NCBI GenBank assembly: GCA_944372745.1
Contig: CALWAB010000089.1
Location: 1 to 9,009, forward strand
Length of the DNA: 9,009 nucleotides
Source of the DNA: an uncultured Clostridia bacterium
GTDB lineage: Bacteria > Bacillota > Clostridia > Christensenellales > UBA1242
Direction: 5' to 3'
Part shown: piece by piece, positions 1-6,520 of the stretch
Layout: each line of letters opens with the position of its first letter
Numbering within the stretch: position 1 is the stretch's first letter
Made by a program: the position numbers and the translations under genes
The notes under the pieces: model-generated
Told to the model about the DNA's origin: nothing
Databases searched by the model: none
The model's input: the letters and a program-made list of their open reading frames with translations, nothing else

Positions 1-167
1 TGTAGTATTTCCACTTGTAGTCTTTATAGGCTTTTTTATCTATTAATTTTAGCCTTTAGGGGTAACCCATTTGAAACTTCACTAGACTACAATTTATTAT
101 CTTTAGTATACTCATTTTTTTATTAAATATCAACTATTTTTATGTGTTTTTTATTTTTTCTTTATCT
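1..167. other. AT-rich non-coding left edge, no gene seen
   Basis: I see no credible coding region in this stretch, which lies downstream of the foldase gene and beyond the first recognisable repeat hairpin. It holds a 9-bp inverted repeat (TTGTAGTCT at 15-23 and AGACTACAA at 84-92) enclosing a smaller AGGCT/AGCCT pair (about 29-55). These could form a weak terminator for a gene off the left edge, but neither arm is followed by a convincing T-run. The rest is poly-T-rich spacer leading into the repeat locus. Confidence 0.4.
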
Positions 168-223
168 AGGGGATTTCATATCATTAAGATTTGAAAGGGA
201 ATCCCTTTAACATTTAATTATGT

Positions 224-246
224 CTAGGGGATTTTCCATCCCCTAG
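224..246. repeat. 9-bp CTAGGGGAT/ATCCCCTAG hairpin
   Basis: The arms at 224-232 and 238-246 pair perfectly around the loop TTTCC. A second CCCTAG follows at 249-254, so the 5' arm could pair with either copy. The equivalent hairpin at 6105-6127 differs by two compensatory pairs. Confidence 0.8.
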
Positions 247-360
247 AACCCTAGTAGGGGTGATGCCACCCCGTAGCGTGGTCTTGGGTTTGTGCTAGTA
301 CTTACTTTGTAGGTTCTCTCAAAGCGGTGACCATTGCCGTACGCAAGTACTCCTTGACCT

Positions 361-496
361 GTGGTCTTGGAAAGTGACACTATCCAACTTGAGTACTAAA
401 AAACTTAAATTATATATCTTAGTGCGTTAATACGCACTAAGCATTTTATTTAAGTACAAATTGTGGCTAGGCGTCAACCTCAAAATTTCAGCCACC
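361..496. repeat. Long imperfect palindrome, copy 1
   Basis: The left arm starts GTGGTCTTGG (361-370) and runs through GTGACACTATCCAACTT to AGTACTAA. The right arm (about 451-496) is its degenerate reverse complement (AAGTACAAATT, GGCTAGGCGTCAAC, GCCACC). The centre is a perfect 10-bp hairpin, CTTAGTGCGT (418-427) and ACGCACTAAG (432-441), with loop TAAT. The copies at 2542-2669 and 6314-6520 are better preserved. Confidence 0.7.
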
Positions 497-531
497 GATT
501 ATGTGCTTATCAATGTCTAAACCAATAATTA

Positions 532-557
532 CGAAAAAACTACCCTAAGGTAGTTTT
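532..557 (-). terminator. Intrinsic terminator of the foldase gene
   Basis: Starting 5 nt after the foldase stop codon, the minus strand reads AAAACTACC, loop TTAG, GGTAGTTTT, then two further T's. This gives a 9-bp stem with a run of six T's. It fits a classic rho-independent terminator and, because it is nearly symmetric, could also work on the plus strand. It is the clearest conventional terminator in the window. Confidence 0.88.
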
Positions 558-562
558 CAACA

Positions 563-2251
563 TTAGTCCGCATAATAGTCGCTCAATCTTGATTTATTGA
601 TAACTATATCCATACCGTCTCTTAATTGATTAATGATATGTGTTTGTTGTACTGAATAATCATTTCTTGTTACTTGTTCAGCGAATAAGTCTAGCATATT
701 TTTGTCGCTAGAACTCTTGAGTGGAGTATTCCACAAATCTTGAAGCGTTGTATTTTCTCCTGTGATACTTGCATTTTGTGGCACGCCTGTAAACATTATG
801 ATATGTGCTCCATACTCTGTATAAACTAGGCCAGTAACACTTGATAGCCCTTGTTTTTGAACTTCGCGTGAAGCATTGGCAAATTCTTCTACCATTGTAT
901 CATACGCTTCGTCAAATGGTATAGCATAATCAAAGTCGCGTGTCAAGAATGACGCTTCAGTTGTATATTTATAGATTAAATCTGTGAAAGCATTAATTCT
1001 AGCATTCGCATCACTACCGTATACTGCTAGCGTGCTATTTACTTCGCTTAAAATTTCACTTGCTGATTTTGTAACATCAGTTTCATTTCCGTCACTATCT
1101 CTAGCAGTTGCTTTGAGTTGTGAGCGAAGTCCTTCTACATTTGCATCTCTTTCTTCTTGAGTGATTATTCCGTTAGAAACTTGTGAATCCCATTCGTCAA
1201 TAAGTGCTGTCTGGTCATCGTTAAAACCTATTAACAAGTGTGACACATAGAACCAACCTTGTGTAGGGTGATAATATACTGTGCTATTGTCTTCACCCAT
1301 TGCTGAATTGTACGCTGATAAATCATTTGAATACAATTCCATTTGTGATTTGATTGTAGAATTGTAAAGGCTTAAAATATCGTCACCATTTAATACATAG
1401 TTGTCTTCAAATATTTCTTGGTACTTCTCAATATATTTATTGTCAAGTTGTATTTCATAAACTCTATTCAATTCTCTTTCAAAGACTGCCCAAGAAGTAG
1501 TGTCTTCATAGTTTTGATAACTTTCTGCTTGTCTTAAGTCTCGAACAAATCTACTCATTTCTTCTTCACGAAGTCCGTCACTATATTCCGTTAATTTTGA
1601 TTTAACTGCACCTACACTTGTAAAGCCTGTTGTACCTTCTTCACCTGCTTGCCAAAAATATGACTTAAATGGATTTGGATTTAAAGGTACATCTTCATCT
1701 ACTGTGTCTTCATTCTCTACCTTTGTAAGTACTCCATTGACCAAAGTATATTCGTGCTCATATTGAGTGCGTCCTACAAATTCTGTGTCCGTGCTTTCTT
1801 CTGCATCATTAGAACTGGTTTCATTTTCGATTCCCCAATCGTCATAAACCTCATTTTCATACGAATCTAATTGCTCATACACATAATTATATACTTCTGT
1901 CCATACATCATTAATATCTGCATTAGAAAGAGTATACACACTTTGGTCACCATCTTTATAATCTTTTAAATAATCAACAAATAATTTTCTATTTATAATT
2001 AAATTAACAACCTGTTCTGTGGCTTCAGCATTTGTCATACCATTTTGAATATAACTTGATGCGTAATTTGAATAGTATGTCAAAAATTCTTCCATTGTTA
2101 CTTCTACTTTGTAATTGCCGTCTGCACTTGTAGCACTAGCCACAATTTGTGACATATATTTTTGTTGGTTTGTTGTCACAAGTGTACAGCCACTAAAGAC
2201 TGTGATTGTAACTACCAAAACCGCTAACACTAGATAACTAAATTTGTTCAC
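563..2251 (-). CDS. prsA: PrsA-like lipoprotein foldase (parvulin peptidyl-prolyl isomerase)
   Basis: This is a predicted membrane-anchored extracytoplasmic chaperone that isomerises Xaa-Pro bonds and helps secreted proteins fold. I chose the GTG start at 2251 because GGAG lies 8 nt upstream and a lipoprotein signal then begins at once: NKFSYLVLAVLVVTITVFSGC, with the lipid-modified Cys at residue 22. A SurA_N/PrsA-type helical N-domain follows (about 40-130), then a Ser/Asp/Glu-rich segment (about 140-190), more helical sequence, and a parvulin domain from about 336 (YVSHLLIG) to about 488 (YTEYGAHIIMFTG, the usual C-terminal parvulin signature). At 562 residues it is nearly twice the length of Bacillus PrsA (about 290). 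The extra length comes from the acidic linker, the long middle part and insertions inside the isomerase domain, so catalytic activity is less certain than a chaperone role. It has its own promoter and terminator, and its place downstream of mfd matches common Clostridia gene order. Confidence 0.82.
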   Translation of the reverse strand: MNKFSYLVLAVLVVTITVFSGCTLVTTNQQKYMSQIVASATSADGNYKVEVTMEEFLTYYSNYASSYIQNGMTNAEATEQVVNLIINRKLFVDYLKDYKDGDQSVYTLSNADINDVWTEVYNYVYEQLDSYENEVYDDWGIENETSSNDAEESTDTEFVGRTQYEHEYTLVNGVLTKVENEDTVDEDVPLNPNPFKSYFWQAGEEGTTGFTSVGAVKSKLTEYSDGLREEEMSRFVRDLRQAESYQNYEDTTSWAVFERELNRVYEIQLDNKYIEKYQEIFEDNYVLNGDDILSLYNSTIKSQMELYSNDLSAYNSAMGEDNSTVYYHPTQGWFYVSHLLIGFNDDQTALIDEWDSQVSNGIITQEERDANVEGLRSQLKATARDSDGNETDVTKSASEILSEVNSTLAVYGSDANARINAFTDLIYKYTTEASFLTRDFDYAIPFDEAYDTMVEEFANASREVQKQGLSSVTGLVYTEYGAHIIMFTGVPQNASITGENTTLQDLWNTPLKSSSDKNMLDLFAEQVTRNDYSVQQTHIINQLRDGMDIVINKSRLSDYYAD

Positions 2252-2259
2252 GATAATTT

Positions 2260-2263
2260 CTCC
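2260..2263 (-). promoter_or_regulatory. Ribosome binding site fixing the foldase start
   Basis: GGAG lies 8 nt before GTG 2251. The longer reading from GTG 2293 has no such site and would place 14 charged or polar-containing residues ahead of a normal lipoprotein signal, so it is disfavoured. Confidence 0.75.
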
Positions 2264-2308
2264 ATAAATATATTTACCTAATATAATAGGCACAAAAAGT
2301 TTGTTATG

Positions 2309-2337
2309 ATTATATCAAATCTTTTTCAAAAAAGCAA
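2309..2337 (-). promoter_or_regulatory. Sigma-A type promoter of the foldase gene
   Basis: On the minus strand, TTGCTT (-35, 2332-2337) is followed by exactly 17 nt and then TATAAT (-10, 2309-2314). The -10 is perfect and is preceded by TGA, giving an extended TGn element. Transcription should begin near 2302, leaving a leader of about 50 nt that contains the GGAG site. The promoter lies in AT-rich DNA between the repeat locus and the gene, so the foldase can be transcribed independently of mfd. Confidence 0.8.
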
Positions 2338-2400
2338 ACATTTAATAATATTAATTAAAATTAATTTTCTTAAAATTATTATTACTTGCATTTGAACTTA

Positions 2401-2756
2401 GGGAATTTCATCACATTTGCACGGAAGAGAACTATCCGTTCCCCTTCACTCTTTTATATTAAGGGGATTTTCCATCCCTTTTAGAAATGTAGGTGGATTT
2501 CATCCCCCTACACCCCTAGAGGTGGGATGCCCCACCATGGCGTGGTCTTGAGAAGTGACACTAGCCAACTTCAGTACTAAGAACATAAATAATTACTATT
2601 TTAGTGCGTTACCACGCACTAAAGATATTATTTAGTACTAAGTTTGACTAGGTTCTAACCAAAGACCACTGCTGTACGCAAGTCAACACGGCGGTGTGCA
2701 ATCACGCCCTATGCTTACGGCAATGCACACCCACCACTAATGTTGTACGCTAGTAC
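2401..2756. repeat. Palindromic repeat locus 2 (between mfd and the foldase gene)
   Basis: The module order is the same as in locus 1. It holds: a degenerate GAACTATCCGTTCCC block (2430-2444) matching the hairpin at 6105-6127; AAGGGGAT/ATCCCTT (2461-2480); a 10-bp hairpin with one mismatch, GTAGGTGGAT/ATCCCCCTAC (2489-2511); ACCCCTAG; GGTGGG/CCCACC with loop ATGC (2521-2536); ATGGCGTGGTCTTG; the long palindrome at 2542-2669; CTGTACGCAAGTC (2672-2684); GGTGTGCA/TGCACACC (2693-2700 with 2724-2731); and GTAC-GCTA-GTAC (2745-2756), which ends 2 nt before the mfd stop codon. The locus fills nearly the whole space between the mfd stop and the foldase promoter region. No coding region is supported. 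Confidence 0.8.
2542..2669. repeat. Long imperfect palindrome, copy 2 (best preserved)
   Basis: The left arm at 2542-2580 (GTGGTCTTGAGAAG..., CTAGCCAACTT, AGTACTAA) pairs over almost its whole length with the right arm at 2631-2669 (TTAGTACTAAG, TTTGACTAGG, AAAGACCAC). In the middle is a perfect 10-bp hairpin, TTTAGTGCGT (2600-2609) and ACGCACTAAA (2614-2623), with loop TACC. The result is one extended foldback of about 128 nt with a hairpin tip and AT-rich internal loops. Confidence 0.8.
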
Positions 2757-2758
2757 CT

Positions 2759-5700
2759 TTAAGACGCTTTTATGAGTTCATCTATTTGCGTTATAATTTT
2801 ATCTTTTTTAGGAAGTTTAAGTATAAAGCGTGAATTTTCTTCCACTAAATTACCCAATTTCATTAGGTTAGTTGGTAGATTTGGCTTTTGATTAAATTCA
2901 ATTTGATTTTTGCCAAATGTCTTAAATATTATACTTGTAGCACCATATTGTTTAAATATGTTCTTTAAAGTTGCTATTTTAGCAAGGTTGAGTGTTTGCT
3001 CAGGCAATGAACCAAATTCGTTGGACAAAGCCTTTAATTCACTTTCAAGGGCTACTTTATTTTCTATTTTACTGATGCGGTCGATGACTTCCATTTTAAC
3101 TTCGTTATCGCTTATATAATAATTAGGTATTTCTGCTTGGACATCTACATCTACTCGCAATTCTTGTTTTTCTTGTTCTTCCTTGCCTTTCAATGCGGAG
3201 ATTACTTGCTCAAGCAATTTACAATACATATCATAACCGACTTTTTCTAGATGCCCACTTTGTTTTTCACCAAGCACAGTGCCTGCCCCTCGCAATTCAA
3301 GGTCACGCATTGCTATCTTAAAGCCACTTCCTAAATCTGTATATTCTTGCATTGCTTGCAAGCGTTTTACTCCTTCTTGACTGAGTCCCTTAAAGTCGCC
3401 GAATGTAAAGTAAGCGTACGCTTGTTGGTCAGACCTGCCCACTCTACCACGAAGTTGATACAGTGCACTCAAGCCGAATTTGTCCGCGTCAACCACAATC
3501 ATTGTATTGGCATTAGGCAAGTCTATGCCGTTCTCAATTAGCGTAGTAGCCACTAACACATCAACTTTTGCATCAAATACATCGAGCATTGTTTTCTCAA
3601 GTCTATCTTTCTCCATTTGTCCGTGGACATAAGCAATATCTAGATTAGGTAGAAGCGTTCGCAATTTGAACACAAAATCTTCTAGCCCTTCCACTCTATT
3701 TTTGACAATCAATACTTGTCCAGAACGCTCTATTTCACGCTCGACCACTGTTTTGACCAACGCGTCATTATATTCGCATATTGTCGTTTGCACGCTTTTT
3801 CGCATTTTGGGTGCTGTCGCTATTGTGGATATGTCTCGTATGCCAACAAGAGACATATGAAGCGTTCTAGGAATCGGCGTAGCGGACATAGAGATGACAT
3901 CAATATTGTGCTTTAGTTTCTTTATTTTTTCTTTGTCCTTAACGCCCATTTTCTGCTCTTCATCACATACAAGCAAGCCTAAATCGTGGTATTTTATTTT
4001 GTCCGAAAGCACTTTTTGTGTGCCAATTAATAAATCAATTTCACCACTTTCTACTTTTTTCAGTATCTCATTTTGTTCTTTTGTGCTTTTAAACCTATTC
4101 AAAACTGCTATTTTGACGCCAAAACCTTTGAAGCGTGCCAATGCTGATTTATAGTGTTGTTCACTCAAAATCGTTGTAGGTGCTAAAAAGACTACTTGTT
4201 TGCCATTGTCTATGGCTATCATACACGCACGAAAGGCGACTTCCGTCTTGCCATACCCGACATCGCCACAAATAAGCCTATCCATTATGCGTGGTGACAT
4301 CATATCCGCTTTAATATCGGCAATAGCTTTAAGTTGGTCGGAAGTTTCTTCATAAGCAAAAGATTGTTCAAATTCTTTTTGCACATAAGTGTCAACTTGA
4401 TACACAAAACCTTTGGACTTTTCACGCTCGGCATATATTTTGAGCATATCCGTTGCCATAACTTCAAGTTGTTCACGGACTCTCTTTTTCGCACGCTCAA
4501 ATTCTGCTCCGCCTATTTTATTGAGTTTTGGGTTCTCTTCGCCCACATATTTTGTGATTGAGTCGGCGTTCTCTACAGGCAAATAAAGTTTGTCGCTTCC
4601 GTCATACTTTATGACAATGTAATCGCGTGTAAATCCGCCCACCGTCATCTTCTGTATGCCCATACACAAGCCTATTCCGTGAAAATCGTGTACGACATAA
4701 TCACCTTCTTGTGGCAATTCAAAGAAAGGCTTATCCTTGGCTGTTTGCGTCTTTTTGACACTCTTTGCATTGCCATAAGGAATAAGTGCTATTTTCTCTG
4801 CGTTTAATATACATCCTATAGGCAATGGTTTGTTGGCAATTTTCAGTCCACTTTCAAATTTTTTGTCTATGCTATCAAGCACTTCAAAATTTATTAATTG
4901 TCTACTAAGTATATCCGTTAAAAAGCCCCTATCTATATCTGAGCCCACAAACATTGTCACAGAAAAATTGCGTGAAAGCAAGTCTTTGAGTTCATAAATC
5001 AATAATTCTGGCTTATTTTTGAAATTTTCTACGGCAGAACAATCAAAATTTAAGTCGCAAGCATTGGAAAAACTGTCAAATTGAATTAATCTATTCTGTT
5101 TGATTTTATTAATTATATCACTATACTGAAAGAAATTTCTTTCATAATTATCATACAGCTGTCCGCCATTTGTTAGTTCTGTAATTTGTTTTGACATGCT
5201 ATATAAATTATTTTGTAGTGAATCATTTAACATTTGTGGCTCATCTAAGATGACTACTGCATTACTTATATAGTCTAGTATTGAAGATTCATTGACTGCA
5301 AAATTTAAATATTCAAGGCTATTATAATTTGTACCTTGCTCTAAATTTTCATTCAGTTGCATTTTAATGCTATTAAAACTAGCTGTGGCATCAGGGCTGA
5401 CGGTATTTGTAAGTGTTTTTAAGGCATTTTGCAATTTTTCGCTATCGTCTAAAAAAACAAAAGTATTGGGAGCAATGTGCACTTGGTCTATTGTGTTAAG
5501 TGGCACATTGTCTTCAAAATTCATAATTTTGATGCTTTCCACTTCGTCATCAAAGAAACTTATTCTCGCACTGATATTGCTAGCATAGATATCTAAAATG
5601 TCACCGCGAATGGCGTATTGTCCTGATTTCTCTACCTTACTGACGCGTGCAAAACCTAGATTGGCAAGCCCAATATTTTCTCTATCTAATCTATCTCCTA

Positions 5701-6067
5701 CTTTTATATAAATGAATTTTTCATTATATTTATTTTTATCTGGGTATTTTTGTGATAGACAACGAATATCTACAAGCAAACAATCACAATTATTTTGCAG
5801 AATATCGGCTAAAACGCCATATTTATCAGACTGATTATACAATGAATATGTCATTGGCAAATCTATATATTTTAGGACACGAGGTTTTCTTGACAATGTA
5901 CTTAATTGCGCTGCCATTTCGCTCAAGCGTTCACTGCTATTTGTGATATAAACAAAAAACTCCTTAAGGCAAGCACTTAAGAATAATTTTTGTCCTATTT
6001 GGCAACCGCCGACTGTCAAATCTTTGTTGTGATTGATAAATTGCTTTAATTCTTCCGTTACTATCAT
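2759..6067 (-). CDS. mfd: Transcription-repair coupling factor Mfd
   Basis: This ATP-dependent DNA translocase pushes RNA polymerase off lesions and recruits UvrA for transcription-coupled repair. In order it shows: a UvrB-like N-terminal module (about 1-330, including QYAIRGDILDIY at 150-161); the RNA polymerase-interacting CarD-like domain (about 449-515, starting FELPQEGDYVVHDFHGIG); helicase motif I GDVGYGKTE (601-609); motif II DEEQ (702-705); motif III SAT (728-730); TLIENGIDLP (842-851); motif VI QLRGRVGRSDQ (871-881); the translocation (TRG) motif (about 913-945, GSGFKIAMRDLELRGAG); and a C-terminal regulatory domain (about 975-1102). At 1102 residues it is a little shorter than B. 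subtilis Mfd (about 1177), and motif II reads DEEQKMGV instead of the common DEEQRFGV. Otherwise it appears intact. GGAAG lies 6 nt before ATG 6067. No clear promoter or classical terminator is visible, and repeat loci flank both ends. Confidence 0.97.
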   Translation of the reverse strand: MIVTEELKQFINHNKDLTVGGCQIGQKLFLSACLKEFFVYITNSSERLSEMAAQLSTLSRKPRVLKYIDLPMTYSLYNQSDKYGVLADILQNNCDCLLVDIRCLSQKYPDKNKYNEKFIYIKVGDRLDRENIGLANLGFARVSKVEKSGQYAIRGDILDIYASNISARISFFDDEVESIKIMNFEDNVPLNTIDQVHIAPNTFVFLDDSEKLQNALKTLTNTVSPDATASFNSIKMQLNENLEQGTNYNSLEYLNFAVNESSILDYISNAVVILDEPQMLNDSLQNNLYSMSKQITELTNGGQLYDNYERNFFQYSDIINKIKQNRLIQFDSFSNACDLNFDCSAVENFKNKPELLIYELKDLLSRNFSVTMFVGSDIDRGFLTDILSRQLINFEVLDSIDKKFESGLKIANKPLPIGCILNAEKIALIPYGNAKSVKKTQTAKDKPFFELPQEGDYVVHDFHGIGLCMGIQKMTVGGFTRDYIVIKYDGSDKLYLPVENADSITKYVGEENPKLNKIGGAEFERAKKRVREQLEVMATDMLKIYAEREKSKGFVYQVDTYVQKEFEQSFAYEETSDQLKAIADIKADMMSPRIMDRLICGDVGYGKTEVAFRACMIAIDNGKQVVFLAPTTILSEQHYKSALARFKGFGVKIAVLNRFKSTKEQNEILKKVESGEIDLLIGTQKVLSDKIKYHDLGLLVCDEEQKMGVKDKEKIKKLKHNIDVISMSATPIPRTLHMSLVGIRDISTIATAPKMRKSVQTTICEYNDALVKTVVEREIERSGQVLIVKNRVEGLEDFVFKLRTLLPNLDIAYVHGQMEKDRLEKTMLDVFDAKVDVLVATTLIENGIDLPNANTMIVVDADKFGLSALYQLRGRVGRSDQQAYAYFTFGDFKGLSQEGVKRLQAMQEYTDLGSGFKIAMRDLELRGAGTVLGEKQSGHLEKVGYDMYCKLLEQVISALKGKEEQEKQELRVDVDVQAEIPNYYISDNEVKMEVIDRISKIENKVALESELKALSNEFGSLPEQTLNLAKIATLKNIFKQYGATSIIFKTFGKNQIEFNQKPNLPTNLMKLGNLVEENSRFILKLPKKDKIITQIDELIKAS

Positions 6068-6104
6068 ATTAAACTTCCATTATTTTTTATTGCTCTTTTC
6101 TTTT
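6068..6104 (-). promoter_or_regulatory. Short AT-rich mfd leader with GGAAG ribosome binding site
   Basis: Only 37 nt separate the mfd start from the first repeat hairpin (6105-6127). They contain the GGAAG site and an A-rich tract, but no convincing -35/-10 pair. mfd is therefore transcribed either from within the repeat locus or by readthrough from pth. Confidence 0.5.
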
Positions 6105-6127
6105 CTAGGGAACTACCCGTTCCCTAG
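6105..6127. repeat. 9-bp CTAGGGAAC/GTTCCCTAG hairpin
   Basis: The arms at 6105-6113 and 6119-6127 pair perfectly around TACCC. Compared with 224-246, arm position 7 changes from G-C to A-T and position 9 from T-A to C-G, each on both arms. Like that copy, it is followed by AACCCTAG. Confidence 0.8.
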
Positions 6128-6158
6128 AACCCTAGTGGCAGGACAAGGGTGATGCCAC

Positions 6159-6193
6159 CCCACGGCGTGGGTGCGATGGCGCACCGCCGTGGG
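6159..6193. repeat. GC-rich 14-bp bulged hairpin upstream of mfd
   Basis: CCCACGGCG (6159-6167) pairs with CGCCGTGGG (6185-6193), and GTGCG (6171-6175) pairs with CGCAC (6180-6184). A TGG bulge sits on one side and the loop is ATGG. This is the most stable short stem in the window and lies about 92 nt upstream of the mfd start codon. It overlaps, and so would compete with, the GGGTG/CACCC hairpin at 6147-6160. Confidence 0.7.
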
Positions 6194-6313
6194 CATTAAA
6201 AGTACCTTTAAATATGATTGTGTACTTTATTCAAGCAGTGACCAATGCCGTATGTTGTTATTTAGGGGATTTCATCCCCTATGACCCTAGACAAGGACAA
6301 GTGTCCTTGACCT

Positions 6314-6520
6314 ATGGTCTTGGTATACAACAAACCCAACATTAGTACTAAGAACTAAAAATATATATCTTTGTGCTAACGCACAAAATATATCTTTAAG
6401 CATAAAAGCATATATATGCACTCAATCTAGACCACTGCCGTACGCTAGTACTTAGTGCGTTATCACGCACTAAGTATACTTTTAGTGCTAAATTGGGTCT
6501 AGGTTCTTACCAAAGACCAC
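6314..6520. repeat. Long imperfect palindrome, copy 3, with duplicated core
   Basis: The left arm (ATGGTCTTGGTATACAAC, AACCCAACATTAGTACTAA, 6314-6351) pairs with the right arm (TAGTGCTAAATTGGGT, AAAGACCAC, 6483-6520). The span is about 207 nt instead of 128 because it holds two core hairpins: a degenerate one, TTTGTGC/GCACAAA (6370-6387, extended outward by ATATAT pairs), and a perfect 10-bp one, CTTAGTGCGT/ACGCACTAAG (6451-6474). Between them lie GCATATATATGC and a partial repeat block, CTAGACCACTGCCGTACGCTAGTAC. Confidence 0.75.

Larger units (their letters stand above)
168..496. repeat. Palindromic repeat locus 1 (3' of the foldase gene)
   Basis: This is a mosaic of short hairpins shared with the loci at 2401-2756 and 6105-6550. 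In order it holds: a GGGGATTTCAT half-site and an AAAGGG/CCCTTT hairpin (194-208); a 9-bp hairpin with arms CTAGGGGAT (224-232) and ATCCCCTAG (238-246); the spacer AACCCTAG; a GGGGTG/CACCCC hairpin with loop ATGC (257-272); GCGTGGTCTTGGG; a GTGACCATTGCCGTACGCAAGTAC block whose last 12 nt form GTAC-GCAA-GTAC (339-350); CCTTGACCTGTGGTCTTGG (352-370); and the long palindrome at 361-496. No open reading frame is supported. The repetition and pairing are read directly from the sequence. Any role is inference. Confidence 0.8.

Noticed and set aside
2252..2293. Longer foldase reading from GTG 2293 (14 extra residues)
   Set aside because: It has no ribosome binding site and would sit in front of a normal lipoprotein signal. 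GTG 2251 has GGAG at good spacing.
2693..2731. GGTGTGCA/TGCACACC foldback as an intrinsic mfd terminator
   Set aside because: No T-run follows on the minus strand, so it does not meet the usual criteria.
2401..2756. Classical MITE or insertion sequence
   Set aside because: I could not find a clear target-site duplication or a transposase. The module shuffling also differs from a simple terminal-inverted-repeat element. It is kept as an unassigned repeat family.
2910..5946. Several plus-strand open frames of 60-90 codons within mfd, for example at 3894-4154 and 4334-4561
   Set aside because: They lie antisense to well-conserved Mfd domains, show no recognisable motifs, and are expected as mirror-image open frames.
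6141..6194. T-box leader upstream of mfd (AGGGTG... with a GC-rich stem)
   Set aside because: The conserved T-box sequence AGGGTGGNACCGCG is not matched, there is no terminator before mfd, and the block is a shared repeat module also found downstream of other genes.
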